Counted from the first letter of the stretch, positions 40,005 through 50,111 are shown. The stretch is 64,000 bases of DNA from JBCBGF01 sp038526915 (GCA_038526915.1 JBCBGF010000003.1:1-64000), one strand, 5' to 3'. Numbers and translations are program-made. Notes: generated by a model from the sequence alone, not told the origin.

Positions 40005-41297
40005 ATGGCGAATGAGACGGGCGATAGCGGCGGCGCGCGGCCTTGGATTGTGGTCCTGCTGCTGGCTTTGGGGCTGGGCGGCGGGTTGGCGTATCTGTTG
40101 ACCAACCAGCCGGAACAGCCGCTGACATTGACAGGCACAACTGTGCTTGAGGCCCCTGCGCCCGCGCCGGAACCAGAAGATCCCGAACCCGATGTGGTCG
40201 CCGAAGACCCAGAGCCCGCTACTGAAACCTCTGCGGTTGCGGCGCTTGAGGACACCGGTGCGCAGGATGGCACTGTCACCCAAGCCGATGACACCGCTGC
40301 CACTGAGACCCAGGCACAGGGGGCGCCGACGTTCGACGTGGTCCGCGTTGCCCCCGATGGCAATACCCTGATCGCCGGCCAGGCCGCGCCGGGCAGCACC
40401 GTGACCATCGAGGTGGATGGCGAGGATGTCGGCAGTGCCGAGGCGGATGCCCAGGGCGATTTCGTCGCCATGTTGGATGTGGACGCAGCAGATGATGCGC
40501 GCGCAGTGACGTTGCGAGCCACCGATCAGGACGGGGCTGAGACCAATTCGGACCAAGTCGTGGTGCTGGCCCCGACGCCGGAAACTGCCGAAGCGGCGCC
40601 AGAGGCTGTTGCGGCTACTGAGGAGGCTGCAGCCGAAGAAACCGCGTCAACGGAAACTGTCGCGGAGGCGTCGATAGGCGAGACGGATGAGACGACTGGC
40701 ATTGAGACCACCACGGCCGAGGCTCCCGTGCCAGAGACCCCGGCGGAAGACCAGGCACCCACCGTCCTTCTGGCCGACAATGACGGCGTGCGCGTCCTGC
40801 AAGCGCCGGGCGATGGGCCGGAAGTAACCGACACGGTGGTCATCGACGCGATCACCTATGACAGCTCGGGCGAGGTTGAGCTGTCGGGCCGGGGTGCGGG
40901 CGACGGCTTTGTGCGCCTCTATATCGACAACAGCCCGATCGACGTGACCGAGCTTGGCGAGGACGGCACCTGGCGGGCCGATCTGCCGGATGTGGACACC
41001 GGCGTCTACACCCTGCGCATCGACGAGATCGACAGCGCGGGCCAGGTAGTATCCCGCGTCGAAACCCCGTTCCAGCGTGAGGCGCCTGCAGCGATCCAGT
41101 CGCTGGTGCTGGCTTCGGGCGAGAGCCGCCGGGTGGTGGAACTGGTCACCGTGCAGCCTGGCAATACGCTTTGGGGGATCTCATCGGGCGCTTATGGCGA
41201 CGGGATGCAATTCGTGAAGGTGTTTGAGGCAAACCGTGATCGTATCCGCGACCCCGACCTGATCTATCCCGGCCAGGTTTTCACCGTTCCAGATTAG
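40005..41297 (+). CDS. LysM-domain envelope protein
   Basis: A 430-residue protein with one N-terminal transmembrane segment (WIVVLLLALGLGGGLAYLL), a long acidic, Ala/Pro/Glu/Thr-rich low-complexity region, Ig-like repeats (for example APGSTVTIEVDGEDVGSAEA) and a C-terminal LysM domain (VQPGNTLWGISSGAYGDGMQ, then DLIYPGQVFTVPD). It is likely held in the inner membrane and bound to peptidoglycan. The ATG at 40005 directly precedes the membrane region; the open frame starting 39951 lacks a convincing site. Confidence 0.85.
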   Translation: MANETGDSGGARPWIVVLLLALGLGGGLAYLLTNQPEQPLTLTGTTVLEAPAPAPEPEDPEPDVVAEDPEPATETSAVAALEDTGAQDGTVTQADDTAATETQAQGAPTFDVVRVAPDGNTLIAGQAAPGSTVTIEVDGEDVGSAEADAQGDFVAMLDVDAADDARAVTLRATDQDGAETNSDQVVVLAPTPETAEAAPEAVAATEEAAAEETASTETVAEASIGETDETTGIETTTAEAPVPETPAEDQAPTVLLADNDGVRVLQAPGDGPEVTDTVVIDAITYDSSGEVELSGRGAGDGFVRLYIDNSPIDVTELGEDGTWRADLPDVDTGVYTLRIDEIDSAGQVVSRVETPFQREAPAAIQSLVLASGESRRVVELVTVQPGNTLWGISSGAYGDGMQFVKVFEANRDRIRDPDLIYPGQVFTVPD

Positions 41298-41388
41298 TCT
41301 TCGGGGGCTTGCTGGTATCTTGGGCGCGACTTTTGCGCCGCGTCCCCTATGATTGCAGGGGAAAGCGCAACGTCGGGATCTCCAGAAG

Positions 41389-41700
41389 ATGAGCGATGCT
41401 GTCACCAAGACCACCCCCAAGGCCAAAGCCAAACCCAAGACAGAGCGGCCGAAGTTTTACAAGGTCATCCTGCTGAATGACGACTTCACCCCGCGTGACT
41501 TCGTGGTCGAAGTGCTGCGCTCGGTCTTTCGCATGACCGAGGGCGAAGCGATGGGCGTGATGCTGACCGCGCACCAGACAGGCGCCTGCGTGGTCGCCGT
41601 CTTCACCCGCGAGGTGGCCGAGGAAAAAGCAGCGCAGGCCAATGATCTGGGTCGAGATGCGGGCTATCCCCTGGCGTTCACGACCGAACGCGAGAATTGA
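41389..41700 (+). CDS. clpS: ATP-dependent Clp protease adaptor ClpS
   Basis: A 103-residue N-end rule adaptor. YKVILLNDDFTPRDFVVEVL contains the substrate-binding DD pair, and AHQTGACVVAVFTREVAEEK the binding pocket. It delivers proteins with N-degron residues to ClpAP. The ATG at 41389 is chosen over an upstream one at 41353. No clpA lies in the window. Confidence 0.95.
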   Translation: MSDAVTKTTPKAKAKPKTERPKFYKVILLNDDFTPRDFVVEVLRSVFRMTEGEAMGVMLTAHQTGACVVAVFTREVAEEKAAQANDLGRDAGYPLAFTTEREN

Positions 41701-41769
41701 CCGCACGGTCTGGCCATTCGGCAAGGCGGGGCATAGGCTGACGGTCCACACGCCTGGGAAGCTATCTCC

Positions 41770-43581
41770 GTGAGCACGACTGAATTTGATCAGGAGGCCC
41801 GCCGCAGCGGTTGGCGCACCGTCCGCAAGGTTGCGCCCTACCTGTGGCCAGAGGACCAACCCTGGGTGAAGCGTCGGGTCGTGATTGCGGTCATCATGCT
41901 GGTTCTCGCGCGGGTGATATCGGTGATCACGCCGTTCTTCTACAAAGCGGGCGTCGATATCCTGGCGGGTGAGGGGCCGGGCCCGGCCTGGATGCTGGGC
42001 GCAGGCGCTGTAGGGGTGACCGTTGCCTATGGCATGGCGCGGTTGATGACCGTTGGCTTCCAGCAATTGCGCGATGTGATCTTTGCCGCCGTAGGGCAAC
42101 GCGCGCTGCGCCAGCTCGCGCTTGAGACATTCTCACATATCCACGCGCTCAGCCTGCGCTATCACATCACCCGCAAGACCGGGGGCCTCAGCCGGATCAT
42201 CGAGCGTGGTGTGAAGGGCGTGGAGTTCCTTTTGCGCTTCCTGTTGTTCTCCATCGGCCCGCTGATCCTGGAACTGGCGATGATTGCCATCGTCCTCGCC
42301 GTGGTGTTCGACGTCTGGTACCTGGCCGTCGTGGTGGGGACCATCGGGCTTTACATCTGGTTCACCTTCCGCGTTACCGAATGGCGCGTGCGCATTCGCA
42401 AGGAGATGAATGACCAGGATACTGACGCCAACCAGAAGGCCATTGACAGCCTTTTGAACTTTGAAACGGTGAAGTATTTCGGCGCCGAGGGCCGTGAGGC
42501 CGAACGCTATGACGGGGCCATGGCGGCTTATGAAAAGGCCGCGCTCAAGACCTCATACTCCTTGGGTTTCTTGAACTTCGGGCAATCGGTCCTGATCACC
42601 TCAGGCCTCGTGATCGTGATGGTCATGGCCGCGATTGGTGTGGCCAATGGCGATCTGACAGTGGGCGATTTCGTGATGGTAAACGCCTACATGATCCAGA
42701 TCACCATGCCCTTGAACTTCCTCGGCACCGTCTATCGCGAGATCCGGCAGGCGCTGATTGATATGGGCGAGATGTTCGATTTGCTGGAACAGCCGCGCGA
42801 GATTTCGGACAAGCCTAATGCCAAGGATTTGGAGGTGACAGGCGGCCAGATCGATTTTGAGGACATGGTCTTTGGCTATGAAGAGGCGCGGCCGATCCTG
42901 AAAGGCGTGACCATCTGTGTGAAGGCGGGCGAAACGGTGGCCATTGTCGGCCCCTCCGGTTCCGGCAAGTCCACCATCGGGCGGCTGTTGTTCCGGTTCT
43001 ATGATGTCAGCAGCGGGGCGTTGAAGATCGACGGGCAGGACATCCGCGATGTGACGCAAACGAGCCTGCATGACGCCATCGGGGTCGTGCCGCAGGACAC
43101 GGTCCTCTTCAACGACACGATCCGCTACAACATCGCCTATGGCCGCGCCGATGCGAGTTTTGCCGAGATCGAGGCGGCGGCGAAGGCGGCGAAGATCCAC
43201 GACTTCATCATGGACTTGCCTGAGGGGTATGAAACCGCGGTTGGCGAACGTGGGCTGAAGCTGTCGGGCGGGGAAAAGCAACGCGTGGGGATTGCACGCA
43301 CGCTCCTGAAGAACCCGCCGATCCTGCTCTTGGATGAGGCGACCTCGGCGCTGGATACCGAGACGGAGCGGGAGATTCAGGCCGAATTGCGCGCCATGGG
43401 AGAAGGGCGCACCGTGCTGACCATCGCGCACCGGCTATCGACCATTGTGGATGCGGACCAGATCATCGTGCTGGAGGCGGGAACCGTGGTCGAACGCGGC
43501 ACGCATGAGACGTTGCTGGCCAAGGGCGGGCGCTATGCCACGCTGTGGCACCGTCAGGCGGCAGAAGAGGACGCGGCCTAG
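41770..43581 (+). CDS. ATM1-type ABC exporter
   Basis: A 603-residue half-transporter: six-helix membrane domain (residues 35-330) and ATP-binding domain with Walker A GPSGSGKSTIG, signature LSGGEKQRVGIAR and Walker B ILLLDEATSALD. The segment NFETVKYFGAEGREAERY is diagnostic of the ATM1/HMT1 group, which exports glutathione or sulfur compounds for iron-sulfur or heavy-metal homeostasis. The start is GTG at 41770. Confidence 0.92.
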   Translation: MSTTEFDQEARRSGWRTVRKVAPYLWPEDQPWVKRRVVIAVIMLVLARVISVITPFFYKAGVDILAGEGPGPAWMLGAGAVGVTVAYGMARLMTVGFQQLRDVIFAAVGQRALRQLALETFSHIHALSLRYHITRKTGGLSRIIERGVKGVEFLLRFLLFSIGPLILELAMIAIVLAVVFDVWYLAVVVGTIGLYIWFTFRVTEWRVRIRKEMNDQDTDANQKAIDSLLNFETVKYFGAEGREAERYDGAMAAYEKAALKTSYSLGFLNFGQSVLITSGLVIVMVMAAIGVANGDLTVGDFVMVNAYMIQITMPLNFLGTVYREIRQALIDMGEMFDLLEQPREISDKPNAKDLEVTGGQIDFEDMVFGYEEARPILKGVTICVKAGETVAIVGPSGSGKSTIGRLLFRFYDVSSGALKIDGQDIRDVTQTSLHDAIGVVPQDTVLFNDTIRYNIAYGRADASFAEIEAAAKAAKIHDFIMDLPEGYETAVGERGLKLSGGEKQRVGIARTLLKNPPILLLDEATSALDTETEREIQAELRAMGEGRTVLTIAHRLSTIVDADQIIVLEAGTVVERGTHETLLAKGGRYATLWHRQAAEEDAA

Positions 43582-43681
43582 AACGTTTCTGGCTTCGTTT
43601 GACCAAGCATCGTCTTTCGCGTTCGAGCCGCAGGCGATAGGCAGCGAAAAACGATTCCCAAATAGCCGGAAAGGCGGAAGA

Positions 43682-43716
43682 GGGGGCGCTGCCCCCGTCC
43701 CGGACCAAGGTCCGGG
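43682..43716. repeat. Palindromic intergenic repeat
   Basis: Two adjacent perfect inverted repeats, GGGGGC-gct-GCCCCC (43682-43696) and CCCGGACC-aa-GGTCCGGG (43699-43716). The sequence resembles interspersed intergenic palindromes of this family of bacteria and may help end the upstream transcript. I saw no second copy in the window. Confidence 0.5.
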
Positions 43717-43741
43717 CCTCCCTCGGGATACTTCCCGACCA

Positions 43742-43774
43742 AAGAAAACGGGCGCCCCCGGTAAGAGGCGCCCG
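43742..43774 (-). terminator. Terminator of the small secreted protein gene
   Basis: On the minus strand CGGGCGCC and GGCGCCCG form a perfect eight-base stem followed by TTTTCTTT. Confidence 0.85.
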
Positions 43775-43817
43775 CGTGGTGGTGGATCGGGCGCTGAGGT
43801 CCGATCGCTTGGGGGGA

Positions 43818-44129
43818 TTAGTCGTTGTCGCGCGATTCTGCTTCGATCTGTGCAAAGATGTCGGCAGCGACCGAGTTCACGACACCGCGTGTCGAGAAGC
43901 GCAGGTCATCGGCTTGGAATTCCAGGCCGCCGTTGTTGCTGTCATCTTCGGCGTAAAGCGCGGCGTGCAGTTCCAGTGCCGTTTCGGTGAGGCCACCGGG
44001 AACGCCGTCATAGATCTTGGCTTCGTTGCCGGTGAAGTCAGAAGCGAAGTGTGCTTCAACATCGGTGATCTGAGCGAAGGCCGGTGCGGAGATCAGGGCG
44101 AGAGTGGCGGCTGCGATAAGCGTTTTCAT
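43818..44129 (-). CDS. Small secreted protein of unknown function
   Basis: A 103-residue protein with a clear signal peptide (MKTLIAAATLALISAPAFA, cut before QITDV). The mature part is acidic and lacks cysteine; it includes HFASDFTGNEAKIYDGVPGG and a likely helical C-terminus. I do not recognise a family. AAAGGACTACTAC precedes the ATG, and a strong terminator follows, so it is a single-gene unit. Its signal and size parallel the EF-hand protein at 53957-54196. Confidence 0.65.
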   Translation of the reverse strand: MKTLIAAATLALISAPAFAQITDVEAHFASDFTGNEAKIYDGVPGGLTETALELHAALYAEDDSNNGGLEFQADDLRFSTRGVVNSVAADIFAQIEAESRDND

Positions 44130-44419
44130 TGTAGTAGTCCTTTCAAGTCTTTGGTTCGGAGGGTCTGGGAGGAGACCCTGGGGGTTTGATGTCTTTCGGA
44201 GGCTGTCTGCGCTTCCGATGAGTGAGAGATGGGCTGTTTCAAACTCGCTTTCAACGCACGGATGCGTGAAAATGACTGAAATATAGTGCGCATGTGCACA
44301 CTAAACTGTGCGGTTTAGTTTTGATCCAATCTTTCGGAAATATTGCTCACGCATTCGCGAGGACACGTAACCTAAGATACGGTTTTTTCACGAAAAAGAG
44401 AGGTTGCGCCCGCAAAGAC
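44130..44419. other. Spacer between secreted protein and efflux operon
   Basis: About 290 bases, more AT-rich than the genes around it. It contains the upstream region of the small secreted protein, including TGTGCACACTAAACTGTGC-like half repeats at about 44293-44312. I see no gene in it. Confidence 0.4.
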
Positions 44420-44445
44420 AAAACCCGGCGCATTGGCCGGGTTTT
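44420..44445 (-). terminator. Terminator of the RND efflux operon
   Basis: AAAACCCGGC (44420-44429) pairs with GCCGGGTTTT (44436-44445); the arms provide A and T runs on both sides, so it can work in either direction. It lies 23 bases beyond the efflux pump stop. Confidence 0.85.
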
Positions 44446-44467
44446 GAGAAATTCTTGGTGGTTTGAT

Positions 44468-47400
44468 CTATTCGGCGGCCCGAAGCTCGGGCGGCTTTGG
44501 TGTGGGGTCCGCGACTTGGGGAGCGGGATCCAGATCCCACAGAATCTCGGGCGCCTGCACCCGCCGCGCGGCCCGCTGCAGCGCCCAGTCCTGCGCCGCG
44601 CGGCTGGCCCGGCCCATGGACAGGCGTGCCAGCAGGCGCGACAGCCACTTGGCATAGGTCGTGACCCACACCCGCAGCGCCAGCATCGATGGCGTGAAGA
44701 CCAGCGTCAGCATCGTCGCGATGCCCAGGCCAAAGACCACGGCGGTCGCCAACTGCTTCCACCACAGTGCGGTGGGGCTGTCGATCGTATACCCGCCCCC
44801 GATGAAATCGAGGCTGAGCCCGAACATCATCGGTGCAAGGCCCGCCATTGTCGTGATCGTGGTCAGAAGGACCGGGCGGATACGCACCTCGGCGGTGCGC
44901 ACGATGGCCTCGATCCGGGGCATATAGCGGGAATATTCCTGATAGGTGTCGATCAGGACGATGTTGTTATTCACCACGATCCCCGCCAGCGCGACGATCC
45001 CCGTCCCGGTCATGATGATCGAGAACGGCTGCTGCATGACCAGCATCCCGATCAAGACCCCTGTGGTCGACAAAACCACCGCCAAAAGGACAAGCGCGGC
45101 GTTATAGAACGAGTTGAACTGCGCCAGCAGGATGATGAACATCAGCCCCAACGCCCCGGCAAAGGCCGATTGCAGGAAGGCCTGGCTTTCGGCCTGATCT
45201 TCCTGATCGCCTGTCCATTCCCACTCTATGCCCGGGGGGAGGGGGTTTTCACCCTCCAGCCACTCGGTCAGGTGCTGGATACGTTCGTTGGAGTTGATCG
45301 GCGTGCCGTCAGGCGCGGTCATATCGGTTGCCACATCCGCCTTCACGTCGAAGTAGCGGGCCTGATCCACGCGGTCGATCTGTGCGAGCTTCGCCACCGG
45401 CTGCCGGGTGATGAAGTTCGAGAGGGGCACCAGACCGTCGCGCGTGCGCACCTTGAGCGTATCAAGCGTGCTAAGCACCCGGTCCTGTTCGGGCAGGCGC
45501 ACGCGGATCTCGATCTCTTCATCCGACGACGGCACCCGCATGGTATCAAGCAAGATACCCCGTGTGACCAGCTGGACCATTGCACCCACAGTGGCCACAT
45601 CCGCACCATAGCGCCCGGCCTTTTCGACATCGACGTCGATCTGCCAATCGATCCCGGGCAGGGGGCGGCTGTCTTCGATATCGATCAGGGCCTCGGTCGT
45701 CTCAAACTTCTGCCGGGCGATTTCGGTCGCCTCGGCAAGCAGGGCGGGGTCATCGCCGCGGAGGCGCAGATGCACCGGCTTGCCCGAGGCCGGCCCCTGC
45801 GCGAGGTTCAGGATCTCGGTATAGATGCCGGGGATGGTGTCCATCCGTTCCTGCAGCTCGGCCAGGACACGGTCACCATCCAGGTCTTCAAACGTCAGAT
45901 CATCGCGTGTCGCCGCAAAGGCCGCCCGATCTTCCCATGGGATCAATTCGATCTGAACCTGGCCCACCGTATCGCGCGGTCCGCTGGCCCCGCCGGTGTT
46001 GTTGTTGAGGCCGCTTTGTCCGGCAAAGGCAAAGGCGCTGTCGATGCCTGGCGTGCCGAGGATCACGTCTTCGACCTGGGCCACCAACGCGTCTTTTTCC
46101 GCCAGCGACAGGTTCCCGCGCGCCCGGACATAGACGATGGCCTGTTCGGGTTCGCTTTCGACGAAGAACTCGACGCCATAGTTGTTCTGGCCAAAGGTGG
46201 TGAAGGTGATCATCACAAACGTCACCACGCCCGCAATCGCCACGATGGGCATGATCGGGTTGCCGGCGATGAACTTGATGAAATAGCCAAAGGCCGTGCG
46301 ACGATACCCGGCGGTGATCCGGTTCGACCGACGCTCAATCCGGGCCGCGCCCAGCGTGATCGAGGCCGCGATGGCCGCCAGGATGAACATAACCGCGCCA
46401 ATGAGCGACCCGACCGTGCCATGCACGCTATCCGGCAGGATGTAGTGGGGGTTCAGCACCTGCATCGCCGCGACAAACATCGCATACAGCGCCACCGGCA
46501 CCAGTGCGGCCCGCACCAACCAGGGGAAGCGTTCGATCAGGAAGGTTGAGCCGCCCTCGAAGCTGCGGCTCATCCGGCCCGCGACGCCGCCCATCACGGG
46601 CAGGTAGATCAAGGCCACGACGAGTGAGGCCGAAAGAACGAAGATCAGCGTAACCGGCAGCATGCCCATGAACTGGCCCGGTACGCCCGGCCAAAACAGC
46701 ATCGGCAGGAACGCGCACAGTGTGGTCGCCGTCGACGACACGATGGGCCAAAACATCCGTTTGGCAGCCTCGACATAGGCGGCCATGGGGCCTGAGCCCT
46801 CCTTGATCCGCCGGTCAGCGTATTCGACGACCACAATGGCCCCATCGACCAGCATCCCCACGGCCAGGATCAACCCGAACATCACGATGTTCGACACCGA
46901 CACGCCCATCACGGCGAGGAAGGCAAAGCACAAAAGGAATGACGTAGGGATCGCGAAACCCACCAGCAGGGCCGAGCGTGAGCCGAGCGCTGCCAGCACC
47001 ACGATCATCACCAGCGCCACGGCCGTCAGGACCGAGCCTTCAAGCTGGCGCACCATGGAGTCCACGACCCGGCTTTGGTCGTTCGAGGTGCCCACATCGA
47101 TGGCGTCCCGCAACTCAGGCGGCCAGGTGGCGCGTTCCGCCTCCACTTCGTCGCGCACCAGCGCGGCGGTATCAATCAGGTTGAAGCCCTTGCGCTTGAC
47201 CACCTGCAGGGCAACGGTGTTTTCGCCGTTAAAGCGCGCCGTGCCCTGGCGATCTTCGAACGTCAGCCGGATATCGGCCAGATCGCCCAGCGTCACCACC
47301 CGGTCGCCATCGACCTTGACGGGCAGGTCGTAGACATCCGTTTGTTCGTCAAAGGATGAGGGGATCTTGACAGCGAAGGCACCGCTGTCGGTCTCGATCT

Positions 47401-48049
47401 CGCCTGCGGCGATCAGCTGGTTGTTGTTCACAACCACGCCGATCAGTTCCGCGGCGGTCACGTTATAGCTTTCCAGCCGCAACGGATCGATCACCACTTC
47501 CAGCATTTCGTCGCGGTGCCCCGCGAGCGATGCCTCCAGCACCGGCTCCAGCCCTTCCAGCCGGTCTTGCAGGTTCTTGGCTACCCGCAAAAGCGTGCGT
47601 TCGGGCACCGCACCGGTCAGGTTCACGATGATAATTGGGAACTCGGAAAAGTTGATCTCGCTGATCGAATAGCGGTCAAACCCGCTGGGGAACTGCGCCT
47701 CGGCGCTGTCCATCCGGTCGCGCACATCGGCGATGATCTTGGTCTTGTCCCAGCCGAACTCGAACTCGAGCACGATGTTGGCATAGCCTTCCGCGGCTGT
47801 CCCGCTCATCGTCTTCAGCCCGTCGAGATCCGACAATTCGGTCTCCATCGGTTTGACGAGCAGCTTTTCGCTGTCCTCCGCCGAAATGCCGGGGAAGGGG
47901 ACCGAGACGACCAGGGCCGGGATCTCGATATCCGGCTCACCTTCCTTGGGCAGGCCCACATAGGAAAACCCGCCTGCCAGAAGCGACAGGATGATGAAGG
48001 CGACGATCATACGGGCGCGCGAGGCGGCCCAGTCGACGATGCCGGTCAT
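44468..48049 (-). CDS. RND-family efflux inner-membrane transporter
   Basis: A 1193-residue AcrB-like pump with twelve predicted transmembrane segments in two halves and two large periplasmic loops. Typical features are GLPKEGEPDIEIPALVVSVP, the first-half helix with NIVMFGLILAVGMLVDGAIV (proton-relay acidic residue), and the second-half ALAGIVVNNNIVLID. The family drives drugs or other compounds out with proton flow. It overlaps its adaptor gene by ATGA. No outer-membrane channel gene is adjacent. Substrate unknown. Confidence 0.93.
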   Translation of the reverse strand: MTGIVDWAASRARMIVAFIILSLLAGGFSYVGLPKEGEPDIEIPALVVSVPFPGISAEDSEKLLVKPMETELSDLDGLKTMSGTAAEGYANIVLEFEFGWDKTKIIADVRDRMDSAEAQFPSGFDRYSISEINFSEFPIIIVNLTGAVPERTLLRVAKNLQDRLEGLEPVLEASLAGHRDEMLEVVIDPLRLESYNVTAAELIGVVVNNNQLIAAGEIETDSGAFAVKIPSSFDEQTDVYDLPVKVDGDRVVTLGDLADIRLTFEDRQGTARFNGENTVALQVVKRKGFNLIDTAALVRDEVEAERATWPPELRDAIDVGTSNDQSRVVDSMVRQLEGSVLTAVALVMIVVLAALGSRSALLVGFAIPTSFLLCFAFLAVMGVSVSNIVMFGLILAVGMLVDGAIVVVEYADRRIKEGSGPMAAYVEAAKRMFWPIVSSTATTLCAFLPMLFWPGVPGQFMGMLPVTLIFVLSASLVVALIYLPVMGGVAGRMSRSFEGGSTFLIERFPWLVRAALVPVALYAMFVAAMQVLNPHYILPDSVHGTVGSLIGAVMFILAAIAASITLGAARIERRSNRITAGYRRTAFGYFIKFIAGNPIMPIVAIAGVVTFVMITFTTFGQNNYGVEFFVESEPEQAIVYVRARGNLSLAEKDALVAQVEDVILGTPGIDSAFAFAGQSGLNNNTGGASGPRDTVGQVQIELIPWEDRAAFAATRDDLTFEDLDGDRVLAELQERMDTIPGIYTEILNLAQGPASGKPVHLRLRGDDPALLAEATEIARQKFETTEALIDIEDSRPLPGIDWQIDVDVEKAGRYGADVATVGAMVQLVTRGILLDTMRVPSSDEEIEIRVRLPEQDRVLSTLDTLKVRTRDGLVPLSNFITRQPVAKLAQIDRVDQARYFDVKADVATDMTAPDGTPINSNERIQHLTEWLEGENPLPPGIEWEWTGDQEDQAESQAFLQSAFAGALGLMFIILLAQFNSFYNAALVLLAVVLSTTGVLIGMLVMQQPFSIIMTGTGIVALAGIVVNNNIVLIDTYQEYSRYMPRIEAIVRTAEVRIRPVLLTTITTMAGLAPMMFGLSLDFIGGGYTIDSPTALWWKQLATAVVFGLGIATMLTLVFTPSMLALRVWVTTYAKWLSRLLARLSMGRASRAAQDWALQRAARRVQAPEILWDLDPAPQVADPTPKPPELRAAE

Positions 48050-49185
48050 TGCGCGGCCTCCTGAAAGGTGGGCGCCACGGGAACGCCATCGGTCACAAAC
48101 TCCTGACCGATCACGATCACCGCCACGTCTTCTTCCAGGCCGCCGACCCAGATCCCTTCGGACGTGTCGCGCAACACCGAGACCGGCGCGAAAGCAGCCG
48201 TGTCGTCATCCGCCACAAGCCGCACGCCCAACCGGCCCGCATCGTTCAGCGTCAGCGCCGATTGCGGCAGCAAATGCGCCTCGGCCCCGTCGGAGGCAAT
48301 GAAGATCTCTGCTGTCTGTCCATCGCGGATCGTCAGATCGGCATTGTCGACCTCGACCTCCACCTGGAAGGTCCGGGTGTTCATGTCTGCCGAACGGCTC
48401 AGAAACGTGACGTTCCCCAAAACCTCACGCCCCGAGGCAAGCCGCGCCGCAGCCGGTGCGCCCAGGTTCACGCGATCCACCTCGGTCTCAGGCACAAAGC
48501 CCACCATCTTGATCGGGTTCAACTGGATCACCGTGCCGCAAAGAGCGCCCGGCTGTAGAAGCGAGCCGATTTCCGCCGTATCGCTCTCCAATAGACCCGA
48601 GAATGGGGCGTGAATTTCCAGCCGCTCCAGTTCCTTCTGTGCGGCTGCGATCCCGGCCTCGGCCGACTGCACCGCTGCCCGCGCCGATTGAACGGCCGCA
48701 TTGGCTGCAGTCACGCGGGTTTCCGAAGCAAAGCCATCCTCGCTCAGCCGCGAAGCCGCGCGCTGGTTGATCTCGGCATCCGCTAGGCGTGCCTGCGCCT
48801 CGCCCAAGCGGGCCTGGGCCTCGGCCAAAGCCACGTCGCGCGTGCCCACATCGAGCGCGCACATCAGCTGGCCAGCCTCAACACTGGTGCCTTTCCGCAA
48901 AGGCTCAGAGATCACCAACCCGGTGGTCTCCGACCGCACATCCACTTGGCGTGCAGCTTCGGTCCGGCCCCGCACAATCACTGCGCTGTCAATGACTTGC
49001 GCACTGGACCGCTGTGCGACAACCGAGATGGCCTGCCCTGCGTCGTCTGCACTCTCAGCCGGCGCCTCAACCTCTGCCGCGGCATCGGTCGCACCGGCAA
49101 ACTCCAGCGCCGTGTCGCGCTGCAAGACCAAGAAGTAGAGCGCGACCATCACGACGATGGCGGTCAGAACGGATACGATACGCAT
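48046..49185 (-). CDS. RND efflux periplasmic adaptor (MFP)
   Basis: A 379-residue membrane-fusion protein. An N-terminal anchor (IVSVLTAIVVMVALYFLVL) is followed by a lipoyl-like half motif, a coiled-coil hairpin (DVALAEAQARLGEAQARLAD, then AAVQSARAAVQSAEAGIAAA) and a beta-barrel region (GFVPETEVDRVNLGAPAAA). It bridges the pump encoded next to an outer-membrane channel. First gene of the two-gene operon. Confidence 0.92.
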   Translation of the reverse strand: MRIVSVLTAIVVMVALYFLVLQRDTALEFAGATDAAAEVEAPAESADDAGQAISVVAQRSSAQVIDSAVIVRGRTEAARQVDVRSETTGLVISEPLRKGTSVEAGQLMCALDVGTRDVALAEAQARLGEAQARLADAEINQRAASRLSEDGFASETRVTAANAAVQSARAAVQSAEAGIAAAQKELERLEIHAPFSGLLESDTAEIGSLLQPGALCGTVIQLNPIKMVGFVPETEVDRVNLGAPAAARLASGREVLGNVTFLSRSADMNTRTFQVEVEVDNADLTIRDGQTAEIFIASDGAEAHLLPQSALTLNDAGRLGVRLVADDDTAAFAPVSVLRDTSEGIWVGGLEEDVAVIVIGQEFVTDGVPVAPTFQEAAQ

Positions 49186-49416
49186 GTCATTTTCTCATGG
49201 TGCGGGCACATCGCCCGGGGTCATCTTAACAGGCTTGTCACATAATACGTCACCCAACCGGAATCGGATCGGCCAGGGTGCGCTAAACCGTTCAGTTCAG
49301 AATAGGTAGATTTGAATGGCTCTGCAAGGGGCATGGGCGAGAAAGTGCCCGGCCCTTTGCAAGCCCCGGGACATGGCTGTAAGAGGGCCGCGAACAAACG
49401 TGGCGGGAGGCGGCCC

Positions 49417-50070
49417 TTGGCCAACGAAGACAGTTTCATCACCGAAGTCTCTGACGAGGTGCGTCGGGAACGGCTGTTTGGCTATCTGCGGCGCTACGGC
49501 TGGATCGCGATCCTTGCGGTGATTGTTCTGGTGGGCGGCGCGGCCTTCAACGAATGGCGCAAGGCCCAGGCCCGGGCCCAGGCCGAGGCGCTGGGCGATG
49601 GCATCCTCCAGGCGCTGGAAGGGGACGACGCCGCCGCGCGGGTTGAGGCTTTGGGCGCGCTTGAGGCCGATGGTACGGGGGCTGCGATCTTGTCGATGAT
49701 CCGCTCCGCACAGCAGGCCGAGGCGGGCGACCGCGCCGCCGCGATTGCTCAAGTTCAGGCCATTGCAGGCAACGGAACGATCGATGCGCTCTACCGTGAT
49801 CTGGCGGTTCTGAAACTGGTCCAGCTTCAGGGTGAGGACGTGAGCCCTGCGGATCGGCGGGCCCGCCTGGAACCGCTCACCGCGCGTGGGGCCCCTTATC
49901 GGCCACTGGCGCTTGAGCTGATTGCGTTATCCCATGTCGATGACGGCGATACCGAGGCGGCGCTGGCGGTGCTGAACGATATTCTTGCCGACGGGGAAAC
50001 ACCGCAAGGCTTGCGTCGCCGTGCGTCACAGTTGATTGTTGCGCTTGGGGGCACGCTCAGCGCAACGTAA
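49417..50070 (+). CDS. YfgM-like tetratricopeptide membrane protein
   Basis: A 217-residue protein with a cytoplasmic N-terminus (FITEVSDEVRRERLFGYLRR), one transmembrane helix (WIAILAVIVLVGGAAFNEW) and a periplasmic helical-repeat region. This is the YfgM layout, a periplasmic chaperone linked to the Sec translocon. The TTG at 49417 is chosen because GGGAGG lies upstream and the conserved part begins there; the longer frame from 49312 is basic and unlikely. bamB and der follow, the same neighbours as in E. coli. Confidence 0.8.
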   Translation: MANEDSFITEVSDEVRRERLFGYLRRYGWIAILAVIVLVGGAAFNEWRKAQARAQAEALGDGILQALEGDDAAARVEALGALEADGTGAAILSMIRSAQQAEAGDRAAAIAQVQAIAGNGTIDALYRDLAVLKLVQLQGEDVSPADRRARLEPLTARGAPYRPLALELIALSHVDDGDTEAALAVLNDILADGETPQGLRRRASQLIVALGGTLSAT

Positions 50071-50111
50071 AACGGCGCAGCGGGCTGCCGGTCAGGGGGA
50101 TCACGGCCAAT

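Noticed and set aside
44294..46549. A 751-codon plus-strand frame opposite the RND pump
   Set aside because: Antisense shadow, rich in Arg, His, Asp and Gln; the pump on the minus strand is unmistakable.
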